Counted from the first letter of the stretch, positions 10,561-22,091 are shown. The stretch is 64,000 bases of DNA from Salvator merianae (GCA_003586115.2 QVOM02000034.1:140587846-140651845), one strand, 5' to 3'. Notes: generated from the letters alone by a model not told the origin. Program-made: numbers and translations.

Positions 10561-11134
10561 GGAATTTCACGTGTAACGACCAGAAGGAGAAAAGAGTGCG
10601 AAGAGCGTCTGCCAAATCATGGCAGGACTTGACCACAGCTGCTAGGAAAGATGCTTTGGAAATCCTTTCCTTAACGCATCAATCAGTTTTTAGTAGGTCT
10701 TTAATCATATTCGTTTTTGATGCTTATTTTAAGATTTGTTTGTTTCTTAATGGGAAGCAGTTATTTTTATATTTATACACATAAATGTTTTCAATAAATA
10801 ATAAAAACTAAAAGAGCCTTCTCAAATTACGTCCAGTGTCTCACGTTTCTGCATTCAAACTTAAAAGTGATTCTACCTATTAGTAGATATTCTCTGTCTT
10901 TCCAAGGATCGACCAGCAGGCTGCTCCTCTAAAAAATCACAACAGGTGTAACCTTATCCAGTAAAGGCTGGGGTAGGGTACCAAAGCGTTCCAGCTTGGT
11001 GACCACAGTATAGAGAATTACTACAAAGTAGTCCAGTTTGATTCTGCCAGAGAAGAGAAGGAAATGGGAGCATGTTCTAGCGTGAAGTCCCTAAGGTAGA
11101 ATAAAACAGGGAAAGGGATGAAGCATTAAGACTT
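10561..11134. other. Upstream flank of the FAM78-type gene, no gene seen
   Basis: AT-rich sequence with AATAAATAATAAAA near 10792-10806 but no recognisable coding region. Confidence 0.4.
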
Positions 11135-11253
11135 GGGCTGCATCCAGATGTCACTTAGTTTTTCTGGTATATTTGGATATTCTGGAGTAAAGCATGGATT
11201 TTCCAGAATTTCTAAATATAGTGGAATAAGTAAGCGAGATCTAGATACAGCCC
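11135..11253. mobile_element. Short palindromic MITE (119 bp)
   Basis: Ends GGGCTGCATCCAGATGTCAC and GAGATCTAGATACAGCCC are imperfect inverted repeats. The interior is also roughly self-complementary (ATTCTGGA ... TCCAGAAT). No exact target duplication is visible. It is a different family from the GCACTT-ended elements. Confidence 0.55.
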
Positions 11254-11289
11254 TGGAATTTCCTGGGTAAGAAAGACGCAAAAGGGCTC

Positions 11290-11700
11290 AACTCTGTGTG
11301 GGAACCGTCAGGGAGATGAGCACACGGAAATCAGCCAAGCACCCAAAGGTATGGAAAGCAGCAGGCAAGCTTATTCTGATCTGGAGCCTTCAGAACATGG
11401 GAAAGCAGGGGAAGAAGCGAACAGTCTAGCTTGGAACCTAATCACAGGAAAAGGAAAGACCAATGTGTTCAAACTTGGACATCCCAGAGCAGATTAAGGC
11501 ACAGAAAGTGATCAAATGGTCCAGCTTGGAGCTCCAGGGCAGAGTAATGCAGGGAAAGCACCCAAGCAAACAGCGTTCAACACCAAGCAGGGAAGGTGAG
11601 CACTTCCTAGACTGTGGCCTCCAGGGAAAATTATCACAGGGAAGATAACCAAGCAGTCCAGCGCAGATCTTCCAGGCGGAGAGGCAGGAGCACAGTTATG
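11290..11700. repeat. Degenerate tandem repeat, unit about 55-65 bp
   Basis: The wording TCCAGCTTGGAGCTCC, AGAGTAATGCAGGGAAAG and ACCAAGCA recurs with variation: TCTAGCTTGGAACCTAATCA, TCAAACTTGGACATCCCAG, TCCAGCGCAGATCTTCC. Units are strongly diverged, so this is an old minisatellite or a repeated coding-free block. Confidence 0.4.
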
Positions 11701-11829
11701 TTGCAATGGTCTCTGCTGTGCAAGCTGAGACTAAAAACACGGACAGATTGCAATAATAAATAAACTCAGCAGGTAGGTAAATGCTCAGAAGAACTCCTTT
11801 TGCCTTTTGGACTCTGGTAGAAAGGCAGG

Positions 11830-12650
11830 CTTAATTTTATTTATCTATTGTTTATATTTTATATTGCCTCACACCTGGCAATTTCAGAGTGCTTTACAAA
11901 TAAAATATAACAGTTAAAATGCTAAAACTAAAAGGTAAAAAGCAGTAGAGAGGAAACTAGTTGCCAATATCTGGGTGAAGAAGTAAGTCTTCACTGTGCA
12001 TTGACACATATATAACATTGGCCCTTTCTGCACTTGGCCTTATTGTGGATGATATCCCAGAATAGGGACCCGCTATGCACATGCTAGTGCAAACTATGAA
12101 AGGTCTTGCCAGGGTCTACCATAGTCTGCACTAGCATGCAGATGGCAGGTCCCTATTCGGAGATATAATCTGGAATGCGTCCAAAGTGCAGAAAGGGCCA
12201 GTGTCACTTGATGAGTCTTAAGGGAAGGCTATTCTACAAACTGGGGAGGGGCACCGCATGGAAGGCCTCCCTCGAGTTACCACTCCTCTTACAACTGAAG
12301 TTGAGGGGGTGACATGGAAGGTCCCCACTGCAATCTTAGTTTATGAGGAGATGAATACAGGAGGATACATTCCTTTAAGTATTTAGAACCCAAGTTGTGC
12401 AGAGCTTTAGAAATTAATATTATTAGCTTGAATTAGGCCCAGTAGCACACAGGCAACTAGTGCAGATCTTTGAAGACTGCTGTGATCATAAATACTTTAC
12501 TCCTTAATTTTGCACTAGTTGCAACTTCCAGACCAGCTTCAAGGGCAGCCCTACATAGAGCACATTACAACAGCCTGGAGGTTACTAGAGTGTGGGTCAC
12601 AGTTAGGCTCTCTCTATTTAGGAAGGGAAGCTGGCAAACCAACTGGAAGT
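11830..12650 (-). mobile_element. L2-type LINE 3' region, interrupted by a MITE
   Basis: The minus-strand wording matches the L2-type LINE at 35303-36299: TTCCTTTAAGTATTTAGAACCCAAG (12370-12394), GGCCCAGTAGCACACAGGC and CTTCAAGGGCAGCCCTACATA correspond to CCTTTAAGTATTTGGGGCCC, GGCTCAGTAGCAAATTGGC and CTTCAAGGGCAGCCCCACGTA there. The 3' tail is at about 11830-11900 (TTTATTTATCTATTG). The reading frame is destroyed. The element is split by the 180-bp palindromic MITE at 12020-12199. Confidence 0.75.
12020..12199. mobile_element. 180-bp palindromic MITE
   Basis: Nearly the whole element is one inverted repeat. GGCCCTTTCTGCACTT at the left meets AAGTGCAGAAAGGGCC at the right, and inner blocks AGGGACC, CATGCTAGTGCA and ACTATG recur in reverse complement. 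Relatives are at 22626-23116 (split by a SINE) and 26267-26446 (also 180 bp). Flanking triplets ATT and AGT are not identical. The host is an L2-type LINE. Confidence 0.8.
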
Positions 12651-12791
12651 GTTACTGGCTACCGTTGCCACCCAAACTTCAAATGATAGTGGTGAATCTA
12701 GCAGCACCCCAAGTTTCACTCCTGTTCCCTCCAGAGAAATACAACTCCATCTAGAACTGGGTGCCTCTTTGCCACCTAGATAGAAGACCCT

Positions 12792-13297
12792 GGACCTGTT
12801 CAGACTTTGTGCTAGCAAGCATCAGGGATGCTTGCTGGCAAAGGGCATCTACACTTTGCAGAGTCCCAAGCAGCCGGGAGCAACATAACACTGCTCCCGA
12901 TCACTTCTAGCCGTGGAGCACTAATTAGTACTCCATAGCTTTACTGGGAAGCTGATAGTCAGCTCGTGGTAAAATGCTTTCACATTTGCTGCTGCACCAT
13001 GCATGACAGCTGGGGCTGTGCAATCAACTGATCGTGCCTGTACAATTGCCCAATCGCCCTGCACATGCCTGCACACTACATGGTGCTGGCAGTCACCATG
13101 GCAGTGTCTGGACGCTTCCCACCTGCTGTCATGGGAAACACTGAGCAAGGCTACCAGCATTTGCACCACGAATGCTGGTAGCCTGTTCATAGTGCAGACT
13201 ATGGCCACTCAGTGTGGACAGTGTCTGTGCTGCATGGGCAATACCACCATAGAGCAGGATAATTATCCTGTCCCATGGTGGTAAGTGTGAAAAGGCC
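12792..13297. mobile_element. Hairpin-type non-autonomous DNA element
   Basis: Ends GGACCTGTTCAGACTTTG and AAGTGTGAAAAGGCCC are inverted repeats. The first internal stem GCTAGCAAGCATC ... GATGCTTGCTGGC is the same as in the CpG-rich copies at 6753 and 41054. A second stem near the right end pairs CCACCATAGAGCAGGATAAT with ATTATCCTGTCCCATGGTGG. It looks like a CpG-decayed relative of the multi-hairpin elements, linking the GC-rich and AT-rich copies into one family. No clear target duplication. Confidence 0.7.
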
Positions 13298-13594
13298 CCC
13301 ATAACACACAGTACCTCCAGACTGTCTGGATTAAGGGCTTCCATATAGTTGCCTGGAGGCAATGATGACCTGAATGAGGTCCAACACAGTGTGATTGAAT
13401 CCAGGTAAGACAGAGTTAATATGTGTACCAGATTCTTGAATTAAGGAGGTAAGTCAACAGCCATTGCTGAAGGAGAGTCATGCTCCCCTGGAAAGACCTG
13501 TTTCAGAACTTGGATGTACCACTGGATCCACATCTATCACTTGAGGCCCAAGTGGCTGAAGTGGTGAAAAGTGTTTATGCCCAGCTCAGATTAA

Positions 13595-14420
13595 TTAAGC
13601 AGTTGAAGTCTTTCCTTGATTGAGGTAAGATCTGCAAGCACCTTTATGGTTGCTTGAATGCACAGTGAGAGTGCAGTGTCTGTATGGCACTGCTGTCAAG
13701 ACACCTTTCCCACACCCAGATGCAAGGAGGCAGAGTTTATTGAAGGAATGAATGCATAAAAATTTATTAACAAACTTGAGGTCGAGGATTGCATACCAGG
13801 CGTCCCCCTTTTTTGGAACAACAAACAGAATGGAGCAAACCTCATCCCCCACCTCCTGCAAGGGAACTGGTTCAATAGCCCCAGTATCAAGAAGGTGGGC
13901 CACCTCCTTAAGGACAATGGCCCTCTTCGTAGGATTAGAGGACAGGGGAGAAACCTGCCCTGGGGAACTGAGGCAAACTCAATGGAATAACCCTGGAAAA
14001 CCACCTGAAGAACCCACTGGTCCTCAACGTCCACTTGCCAAGATTGGCTAAACTGAAGCAGGTGGGCCCCCACCGGAGGATCTAGGTGATCAGCCTGTGC
14101 CCGAGGGCTGCTTGTTTGGGGGGCAGAGGGAGGCATAGAGGGCTAGAAGGACCAGGAAGCTCCTGGTCTTGGAGCTGGAAGGATGACCCACAGGAGCTCT
14201 TGCCTCTGTCTCGGGGGTGAACCCCGGGGAGACTGGGACTGACTAGATTGAGGGGGGAAGTTTCAGGCACTGCATAAAACTAGCACTGACTCCTACTTTC
14301 TGCATCTATTACTTTCAGACCATATCACTGTCCATCTCAATGCAGCAACTCAAAAAGCGGGGCGGGAAATCTCTTACGAACTATGTGTTCCAAAGGAAGG
14401 AGACCAGAGTGAGCCAGTCA
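13595..14420 (-). mobile_element. DIRS-like tyrosine-recombinase retrotransposon relic (RT region)
   Basis: Minus-strand frames at 14136-13696 and 13903-13595 give DIRS-type reverse transcriptase wording. VGAHLLQFSQSWQ, D-x-WVLQVV-x-GYSIEF and P-x-GRF are followed, after a frameshift, by LLDTGAIEPVPLQEVGDEV, VPKKGDAWYAILDLKFVNK and a partial continuation. The P-I-L-D-L-K-x-[LV]-N block is diagnostic of the DIRS/Ngaro RT lineage as opposed to gypsy. No tyrosine recombinase or split terminal repeats are found nearby. Stops and frameshifts show it is dead. The upstream limit near 14420 is approximate. Confidence 0.75.
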
Positions 14421-15440
14421 TCATAATCATCATCATTATTATTCAAAAAGAGGATAAAAGGGGGGTAGGGGCTTTCCTCCTTTAGTACATATTATGAATC
14501 TTTCCAAGTCAGACATGTGTTTCTCTCACTTTCTGCAACTAGAAGATGGGGGCTCAAATATGAATATAGCAAGGTCCCTGACCTCCTGCAATTCCCACTG
14601 ATGCCGGACACTTCCACTTATGCCACATAATGTGGATCAAAGGGAAAGATAACATCCCCCACCACTTATGCCACTGCAGACACAACGTACCCTTAAAAAT
14701 TAGCAGACAAAAACACCATAAGGGCTTAAAGACTTATTTAGAAGATAAAACAAACATGACAGCATCAAAAGGGCACTTCATCCATTCAGTCAAAACTAAC
14801 GGAAAGTGGCAATGCTTTGCCAATGGCTAGCAACAAAAGAAGTCAGTAATATATTAATAAGGGAGACCACACAGTCTGAGCAAATCTTAAGCCTATTATT
14901 TTAGATGAATTTGAAATGTATGAAGCGACCAGAGTTTAGAATTGGCTGAGTTTGGTGGGAACCTTTGGAGTGAGGGTGGGTTTTGGATGGGGTTTGTTGC
15001 AAAGTTTGTTTGTTTGTTTTGTTCATGTATTAAGTATAAAAACAAAAAGAATAAGTGTGCAGGTACATCCCCTTATCTAGCATGGTTCCTGCTAATTGGC
15101 CACTCAGAGTTTCACCTGGGTTACCTTATGTGCCAGCCTCCTTGGCCACAACAGTCATTAGCAGTCCACCCCAATACCTGTGTTAATTCCACTATTCTAT
15201 GCAGCCGTGTCAGTGGTCTCACCTGCCACAGTCTTGGTTTCAACAGAACACATTGGTGAGAAGTGTGGGTGGAAGTATGCAACATTTTCAGATCCCAGAA
15301 ACAATTGCAGCTGCATTCTTAGCTTGATTCTTGGTTGACTCATCAGAGTGGTTAAATCAGGCTTACAGGTAAGTTGCCCAGTACTCTAAATCCCCCTTAA
15401 TACCATTCAAATATATAAAAATGAATATATAAAATATGAC
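14421..15440. other. No recognisable gene; short (TTTG)n
   Basis: A small TTTG run is at 15005-15020. Open frames at 14630-14830 and 14942-15259 carry no recognised domain. Confidence 0.4.
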
Positions 15441-15840
15441 AAACTACATATTTTTACATTTTTTTTATTTTTAACTAAAACATCTAATCACAATAACAAT
15501 ATTAAAAACAAACATATAAACGACACTTCATTTTTGACTTTTGATCCTCTTCTTCATTTATTTATTTTTCTGCTTCTCTTATCTCTTATTCATCTTCCAA
15601 GACTATTTTGCTTTCAGTCTTTGAAGCCTGTAATTAAAATTTCTTTCTCCACATTTTGTAGATAGTCAAGGGTTGCCAGTTTCTGATAAAGGTATATATG
15701 TTCTTCTCTCTCATAATATGTCAATTTATCCATTTCAGCCCACTGAAACAACTTTATAAAACTATGTACTATTGTCATTAACCACATTTCCATTAATGTT
15801 ATATCATACCACTCAATCACATAAAGTTAACAAAGGACTT
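15440..15840 (-). mobile_element. L1 ORF2 C-terminal / 3' end fragment
   Basis: The minus-strand frame 15820-15614 includes a WAEMDKLTYY-x-REE stretch, which corresponds to the conserved stretch near the C-terminus of vertebrate L1 ORF2 proteins. An A/T-rich 3' tail follows toward 15440. It is 5'-truncated near 15835. Assignment is by motif only. Confidence 0.6.
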
Positions 15841-16270
15841 ATATTCATATAAACTAAAACAAGCTGCTATTACACATAGCTGCATCTGCACACTGTAAAA
15901 TAAAGTGGCTCAAAAGGTGGTAGTGTCCATATGCTAGTGCCTTAATCCACATTGAAGGCCAGAAAATACACTTCCAAAATTCTTTCTCTGGCCTTAAATA
16001 TATCTAGGAGGTGGGATGGGAAGATTAGCACCTATATGATACCAGCTCTAAGCTGCTTTCTGTAATGTGGGCAGATGCAACCTACTGAGGCTATAAGAAC
16101 ATATAGCTATAGGTTCCAGCAATCATTAAGCAGCTAAAAATAAAGACTAATGATTTTCCACCGAAGTTCAAATACAGTGTCTGAAAATAGTTGCAAAGAT
16201 CTCTATCAAAATCAAAGACCACAAGCTTTTCTCTCAGATTCCAGCAGTTTGCAGATGTCAGAAGATACTA

Positions 16271-17098
16271 GCTTTCTGCACTTAGCCTTAATCTGGAATA
16301 AAGGGCCATGAAGTCCTCTTCTGGGCTTTATTGATCTGCACAATAACGCAGATCTGTGAGTCCCCACCATTCACTAGTTCAATCTGTATACATTAAATAG
16401 AGCAGGCTCCAGATCAAGGAGGCCCTGATTGGAATCACTGGGCCTTTTTGCACTTAGTTGCTAATGAGTGATCAGATGTGCACTAACAAAGTGCTTCTGC
16501 ATTTCACTGAGAGCTACAGCTGCTCCTGACTGCTTCTAGATGTGGAGCACAGAATTATACTCCACAGCTGTACCGGGAGCAGCTGGACTGCTCCCAGTAC
16601 TCAGCTTTTGCACCTACTTCCTGGTGCAAATGCTGCAGGCTGTGGCTGTGCAATCACTTGCTGCGTCCCTGGTTGCCATGGCAGCGGCCAGACATTTCCC
16701 CAGCCACTGTCATGGCTGCAAGTGCTGGAAGTATGTTTTTGAGTTGCTCCAGCACTGCAGGGATCGTTCCACCTTGGAATGTTCAGATTTGAAAAGTGTG
16801 AAAATGCCCACTGGTAAACCCATGTAAACAAGTCTACTGGCAGACCAGTGGGCCCTGGTCAAGACCACAGAGCCATGCAGAAAGCATGTTTTCATGATTG
16901 GCACTAGCGGGGGACTCATTTCAACAGTGCAGCAAAGTGCGCCATTGAAATGCATCCTTCGGTGGGGCTCTAGGACTTGGAACGAAAGTTCCTAGCTCTT
17001 TTGATCTCCAGAGCCCAGCCTCAAAGCTTGCAGGAGCATCGTCGTGCAGACCATTGCAGTGCTGTTACAGACCACAGACAGGTAAATGCAGAACGGGC
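16271..17098. mobile_element. Foldback DNA element of the 62031 type, split by a hairpin element
   Basis: The left end GCTTTCTGCACTTAGCC and right end GGTAAATGCAGAACGGGC form terminal inverted repeats. Internal wording (CTTAATCTGGAATAAAG, CAAGGAGGCCCTGATTGGAATCACT, GGTAAACCCATG) aligns with the reverse complement of 62031-62534. The element is interrupted at 16440-16809 by a second hairpin-type element. Flanking triplets CTA and TTA are near-identical. Confidence 0.7.
16440..16809. mobile_element. Hairpin-type DNA element (370 bp) with verified ACT duplication
   Basis: Ends GGGCCTTTTTGCACTTAG and AAAAGTGTGAAAATGCCC. ACT flanks both sides (16437-16439, 16810-16812). The host sequence without the insertion would read ...AATCACTGGTAAACCC, and the paralogous host copy at 62031-62534 contains the matching uninterrupted ATCACTGGTAGACCC on its minus strand. 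That supports a true 3-bp target duplication. Confidence 0.85.
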
Positions 17099-17399
17099 TT
17101 AAAACGCTGTAAATGTAGTCTCAGATTCCAGCAGCTTGCATCAAATGTTAAGAGCCAGGCAACTTGCATTAGAATCTTGCAACCTGCATCAAAAACAAAG
17201 CATGTTTCAACCTGTTCAGTCTTCATCAGTGGCATTAAACTGAATTAACACCAAGGATGAAACTGTAACTGCAAAAGAAAAATAATGCATCTCAAATAGA
17301 TAGATCAGTCCAATTTCAGTGTACCATATATCATAGATCTAGCCAAAAAGATGTGGGTTCAAGAAGAATTCCAGTTAAAGGACAGAAGGGTGTTGAACA

Positions 17400-17830
17400 G
17401 CAAGCTACATAACTGCATAATAATATTTTTACAGTATCCCATTCACATCTTCATTCAGGCCCAATGGAGACACAGTATGTACTTTGTCAATCCAAAATAC
17501 TTTCTTCCACAGAACTTTTATTTTAATATCAGTCAGATGATCAAACACTTTAGCAGTACCCCCAAATTTTAAATTGGATATCTGATGTTTATATATAAAT
17601 GTTTAAATGTTTACATTTATACAGCGTTTATGTCCTGAGATTCTTGTTTTAATTCTTCTGATGGTCATGCCTACATGGATAAGATGACATGGCCAATGTA
17701 GAACATATACAACCCCCCTAGTGTTACTTGTAAGGAAATGTAATTTATATATTTTCCCATCTATGTAGATAAATTTTACTGGCAAATTTCAGAGCAGGAA
17801 TGGGGTGCAGATTTACCCCTGTACTTGATA
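17400..17830 (-). mobile_element. Penelope-like retroelement relic with GIY-YIG endonuclease
   Basis: The minus-strand frame 17785-17603 contains TRGVVYVLHWPC followed by HVGMTIRRIKTRI-x-GHK. This is the GIY-YIG endonuclease core of Penelope-like elements, with the second motif altered from Y-V-G to H-V-G. After a frameshift, the region 17560-17430 gives KVFWIDKVHTVSPLGLNEDV, matching the family's conserved W-I-x-x-L-x-T-x-x-P-x-G-L-N-E ending. No reverse transcriptase is recognised upstream (to about 18130), so it is a C-terminal fragment. Confidence 0.8.
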
Positions 17831-19433
17831 ATCTGTAGTTACATAATTTTGAAGCTGCATTTATTTTTCAAAGTTGCGATGACCTCTTTTTTCTTGGTCT
17901 CAGAGGAATTCTGGGGGCATATTTAGTAATATTGAACATCCAGTAATTGTCTGTGAACTTCAGTGAGAACAACACTTAAAGTGTTGTTGAGATCTGAGTC
18001 TGTTAGCTCTAACAATGGGAGAAGAAGGCATATGAGAAATTCTGGGATCTCAGCTTCAGCTGATGCAAAGCCTGTATGCAGAAGTGGCACTTCTACTTCT
18101 AGAGATGGATTATCCATTTGTGGCAATGATTGTGGGTTGTGCAGTATGGGAGATTCTGCAACAAGAACCTAATCATCCCTTTGAAGTGACCCACCAGGGT
18201 ACCATGAAAATCTGGGGGACTGGTAGATAAACAGAACTCAAGGTCAAACTAAACCATCTCAAAGAGGAGGTTTGGTACTTTGATGTCCAGCTGGGACCTG
18301 ACTTGTAATAAAGATTCAGCTTGAAGAGAAAAGAATTCTTTATTCAGAGCAGTATTATGATGCTAACATCTTACTAACTGCAAAAAGCAAAAACAGCAAT
18401 TTCCAAGCCTTTCTTATACAGAAAGTTTCTCTACTACTCAATCCTCCTTCGCCCCTCCTTTCTCCAAGACAGTGTTTTTGCTCTCACACTTTCAGTTCCC
18501 ACCCTCCTTATCTGTGCAGGTCTGGGAATGGTTTTCTCCATCCTCAAGTCCTTTGCACCTGCCAAGTGAAATCATAACTACACAAACAGTACAGGGAAGC
18601 AAAAGAACAATGCACACTGTAAAATACTGCAAAATTCAGAGAGAGAATGGAACTCCAAGGAATTCTGCAGGGACTCCAGAGTATAGCACCATGGTCAACT
18701 ATTGCACCCCCGCTCTCTGTATCAGAAGTCTCATTCACCACATGTGCTGTTGAATCAGGGCAACTACATCCAGTAAGCTTGGGACTCTCTCTTATCACTC
18801 AAACTCTTGTTCAACAATTGCAGACCCCCCCCCTTAGAAATTCTGTAACCAACATGTCCAGTGGGACCACCAGGCGGACCACCAGGCAGGCCCAAAGTGT
18901 TCCACCAGCCTCCCTTGTATGACAGAATTGTAATTCAATCCTTACCTGTCATCTAGGCAGTGCCCAGAAAACCCTTGGGACAGCCATGGTTGTTTCAGCC
19001 TGGCTATCACATGTTTTGGAACAGAGAGCTACAAACAGGAGAAAGCAAGAGATATGCCAGCTGTGGAGGGAAAACTATATTTTACAGAGCCTCAGTTAAT
19101 TGTCCATTTCTGATAGCAATTTTTCCAAGCAGCTTCAGACTCCTCGTGTCTTGCTTCCTGAATCCTGAACTCCTGTGCTGCATCCCTGGCCTGACTTGGA
19201 ATGGACTTTGGATCATGTTACATCCTACCTTCTTCCCTGTTTTATGTCTGAAAAGCTGACCCTTGCTGTAGTCTGCCTGGTAAGCTGCCAAGAGTTTTAC
19301 TGCCTAGATTTATTATTGTTAATTACAAAGCGTAACAGTCATTCTTTTAGGGACAGACTGGCTTTGGTACCACAATATGTCAACTATCTGGAATAAAAAT
19401 AAATTAGATTTGATTCTGATAAATGTGTTCATA
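17831..19433. other. Unclassified sequence
   Basis: Short open frames on both strands show no recognised domain. A C9 run is at about 18827-18835. GAATTCTTTATTCAGAGCAG near 18331-18350 has an LTR-like look in antisense, but no paired repeat was found. The piece 18850-18910 has repeated ACCACCAGGCGG wording. Confidence 0.35.
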
Positions 19434-21480
19434 GAATCATAGAATCATAGAGTTGGAAGGGACCTCCAGGGTCATCGAGTCCAACCCCCTGCTCAATGCA
19501 GGATTCACTACACCATCCTAGACAGATATCTGTCCAGCCTTTCCTTGAAGATCTCCAGCGAAGGAGAGCCCACCACCTCCTGTGGTAACCTGTTCCAGTG
19601 ACTGATTGCCCTTACGGTCAGAAAGTTTTTCCTAATATCTAGCCTGTATCTACTCCCTTGAAGTTTCATCCCATTGTTTCTAGTCCTTCCTTCTTGTGCA
19701 ACTGAGAATAGGGCCAATCCTTCTGCACTGTGACAGCCCTTCAGATACTTGAAAACAGCTATCATATCTCCTCTCAGTCTTCTCTTCTGCAGGCTAAACA
19801 TTCCTAGGTCCTTTAACCGTTCCTCGTAGGACATGGTTTGCAGACCGCTCACCATTTTGGTCGCCCTTCTCTGAACTTGTTCCAGTTTGTCAATGTCTTT
19901 TTTAAACTGGGGCGCCCAGAACTGGACACAATACTCCAGATGAGGTCTGACCAAGGAAGAGTAAAGTGGGACAATTACTTCTCATGATCTAGACTCTATA
20001 CTCCTCTTGATACAGCCCAGGATGGTGTTTGCCTTTTTTGCAGCTGCATCACACTGTTGACTCATGTTTAATCTATGATCTACTAGTACACCCAGATCCT
20101 TTTCACATGTGCTGCTGCTCAGCGAGATTCCTCCCATTCTGTATTGGATATTGTCATTTTTCTTACCTAGATGTAAAACTTTGCATTTCTCCCTGTTAAA
20201 TGTCATTCTGTTAGTTTCAGCCCACTGTGCAAGCTTGTCCAAATCCTTTTGAATCCTCTCCTTCTCCCTAGTGTTAGCAACCCCTCCTAGCTTTGTGTCG
20301 TCTGCAAATTTGATCAGCGTCCCCTCGACACCTTCATCCAGATCGTTTATAAAAATGTTGAACAACAATGGGCCCAAGACAGAGCCTTGTGGTACCCCAC
20401 TCGAGACAGTCTTCCAATCGGATGTGAAGCCATTTATGACCACTCTTTGAGTACGATCACTAAGCCAGTTATGAATCCACCTAACGGTTGTCCTGTCAAT
20501 CCCATATTTGATCATTTTTTCAATAAGTATAGTATGAGACACCTTGTCAAATGCTTTGCTAAAGTCAAGATATACTATGTCCACAGCCTTTCCTTGATCG
20601 ATCCATCCAGTAATTTTGTCATAAAAGGAAATGAGATTAGTCTGGCATGACTTGCTTGTTACAAATCCATGTTGGCTCTGGTTAATTACTGCATTCCCAT
20701 CCAAGTGTTCCCATATATGCTGTTTAATGATTTGTTCAAAGATCTTGCCTGGTATTGAAGTCAGGCTCACAGGCCTGTAGTTGCCTGGGTCAGCCTTCTT
20801 TCCTTTTTTAAAGATAGGTACAACATTCGCCCTTCTCCAATCTTCTGGGACTTCTCCTGTTTTCCATGAGTTCTCAAATATCACCGAGAGTGGTTCAGCA
20901 ATTATATCAGCTAATTCCTTCAGCACCCTAGGATGTAAGTCATCTGGGCCTGGAGACTTGAATTCATTTAAGTTTGCTAAGTGTTCCCTCACCTTCTCCT
21001 TGTCCATACAGAGCCTTGATTCTCTTATTCCCTCAACAGCACAGTGAAGGCCAACTGATGTTTCATTTCCTTTCTGAGAGAAAACAGATGCAAAATAGGA
21101 GTTCAGAAGTTCTGCCTTCTGAATGTCGTTTTTGACCAAATCACCCTTCTCATTCTGTAAAGGTCCTGTAGCTTCTTTGACTTTTCTTTTGCTTCTGACA
21201 TACCCCCAAAACCCTTTTTTATTGTTTTTGGCCTCTCTTGCAATCCTCAATTCATTTTTAGCTTTAGCCTTTCTGACACTTATCCTGCAGTTCCTGCAGA
21301 TTGCATTATATTCTTCTTTTGATATTTCCCCCTCTTTCAATTTTTTAAACATTTCTTTTTTTCTTTTTAGCAAGTTATTAAGTTCAGGGTTCATCCACCC
21401 TGGTCTCTTTAGATGCTTGCCATTCTTTCTTCTTTTAGGAATTGTATTCTTCATTGTAACAACTGAGAGCTCACTGGAGA
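19434..21480 (-). mobile_element. CR1 LINE, 5'-truncated, nearly intact reverse transcriptase
   Basis: Read on the minus strand, the element ends in the CR1 3' signature: on the plus strand CATAGAATCATAGAATCATA then GAGTTGGAAGGGACC. The frame opens at 21454 and covers the linker, full RT and C-terminal domain to 19508, with one stop (19984-19982). RT landmarks in the first 490 residues are VYLDFSKAFDKV (294-305), VPQGSVLGPLLF (354-365) and FADD (383-386). The endonuclease half and ORF1 are absent because of 5' truncation near 21480. Confidence 0.92.
19508..21454 (-). pseudogene. CR1 ORF2 C-terminal two thirds, one nonsense codon
   Basis: The stretches 21454-19982 (490 codons) and 19954-19508 (148 codons) are in the same frame, separated only by TGA at 19984-19982. 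The other CR1 copy in the window has CGA at the corresponding position (about 34339-34341), so a single CpG-to-TpG change explains the break. The RT catalytic triad (D297, D385, D386) is present. The C-terminal part keeps [12 protein letters not shown] and the [20 protein letters not shown] block. Without an endonuclease or promoter it cannot act by itself. Confidence 0.88.
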
Positions 21481-21569
21481 TGCTCTAGACATTCCTTTCA
21501 TCAGCAATGACTGAACTGTGGTCTGTCCTACTGCACGTGAGCACCCTACCCACTAATTGCATCCTGAGC

Positions 21570-21760
21570 ACAGTGACTTTGTTGATGTATTTGAAGAGGC
21601 AGAGACTGACTCCATACTGCCTCAGCACCGACTATGTTATTGAATTACTACTTGGAGTGGAGTTTCCAGTGGGCCATCTCTATTCTGTGTCTGGACCCGA
21701 GTTAAAAGCTTTGAGGGAATTTTTAGATAAAAACTCGCCACACAATTTCATGTGACCCTC
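21570..21760 (+). mobile_element. Ty3/gypsy RT amino-end fragment
   Basis: The plus-strand frame reads F-V-D-V-F-E-E-A-E-T-D-S-I-L-P-Q-H-R, then after a shift GHLYSVSGPELKALREFLDK. This is the block joining protease and reverse transcriptase in gypsy elements, and it closely resembles the minus-strand copy at 1632-1520. It ends abruptly near 21760. Confidence 0.7.
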
Positions 21761-22091
21761 CTCATCTTCAGTGGCGTCACTGGTCCATAATTTCTGTTCA
21801 AGTAATTGATGAGGTGACCTAAATATTAAACTCTGCTTGATATTCTGTGCTAAACAAAATGTTTAGGTATTAAGTACCAGATCTGGCTTATTATGCTGTA
21901 ATAATAGACGTGAAGATATGGAAGGTTACATGGTATTCCACCTTACTTTCTGGACTTCTGTTTAACAATGGGAAAAATGTTATAGTGAAGAACTGCGCAA
22001 AATCCTGAGTCCTCACTTTCCCCCTGAGTCCTACTAGATTATTCAGTATAATCATCACTCAAGCACGCACACTGCAAGCAATGAAGTACCC

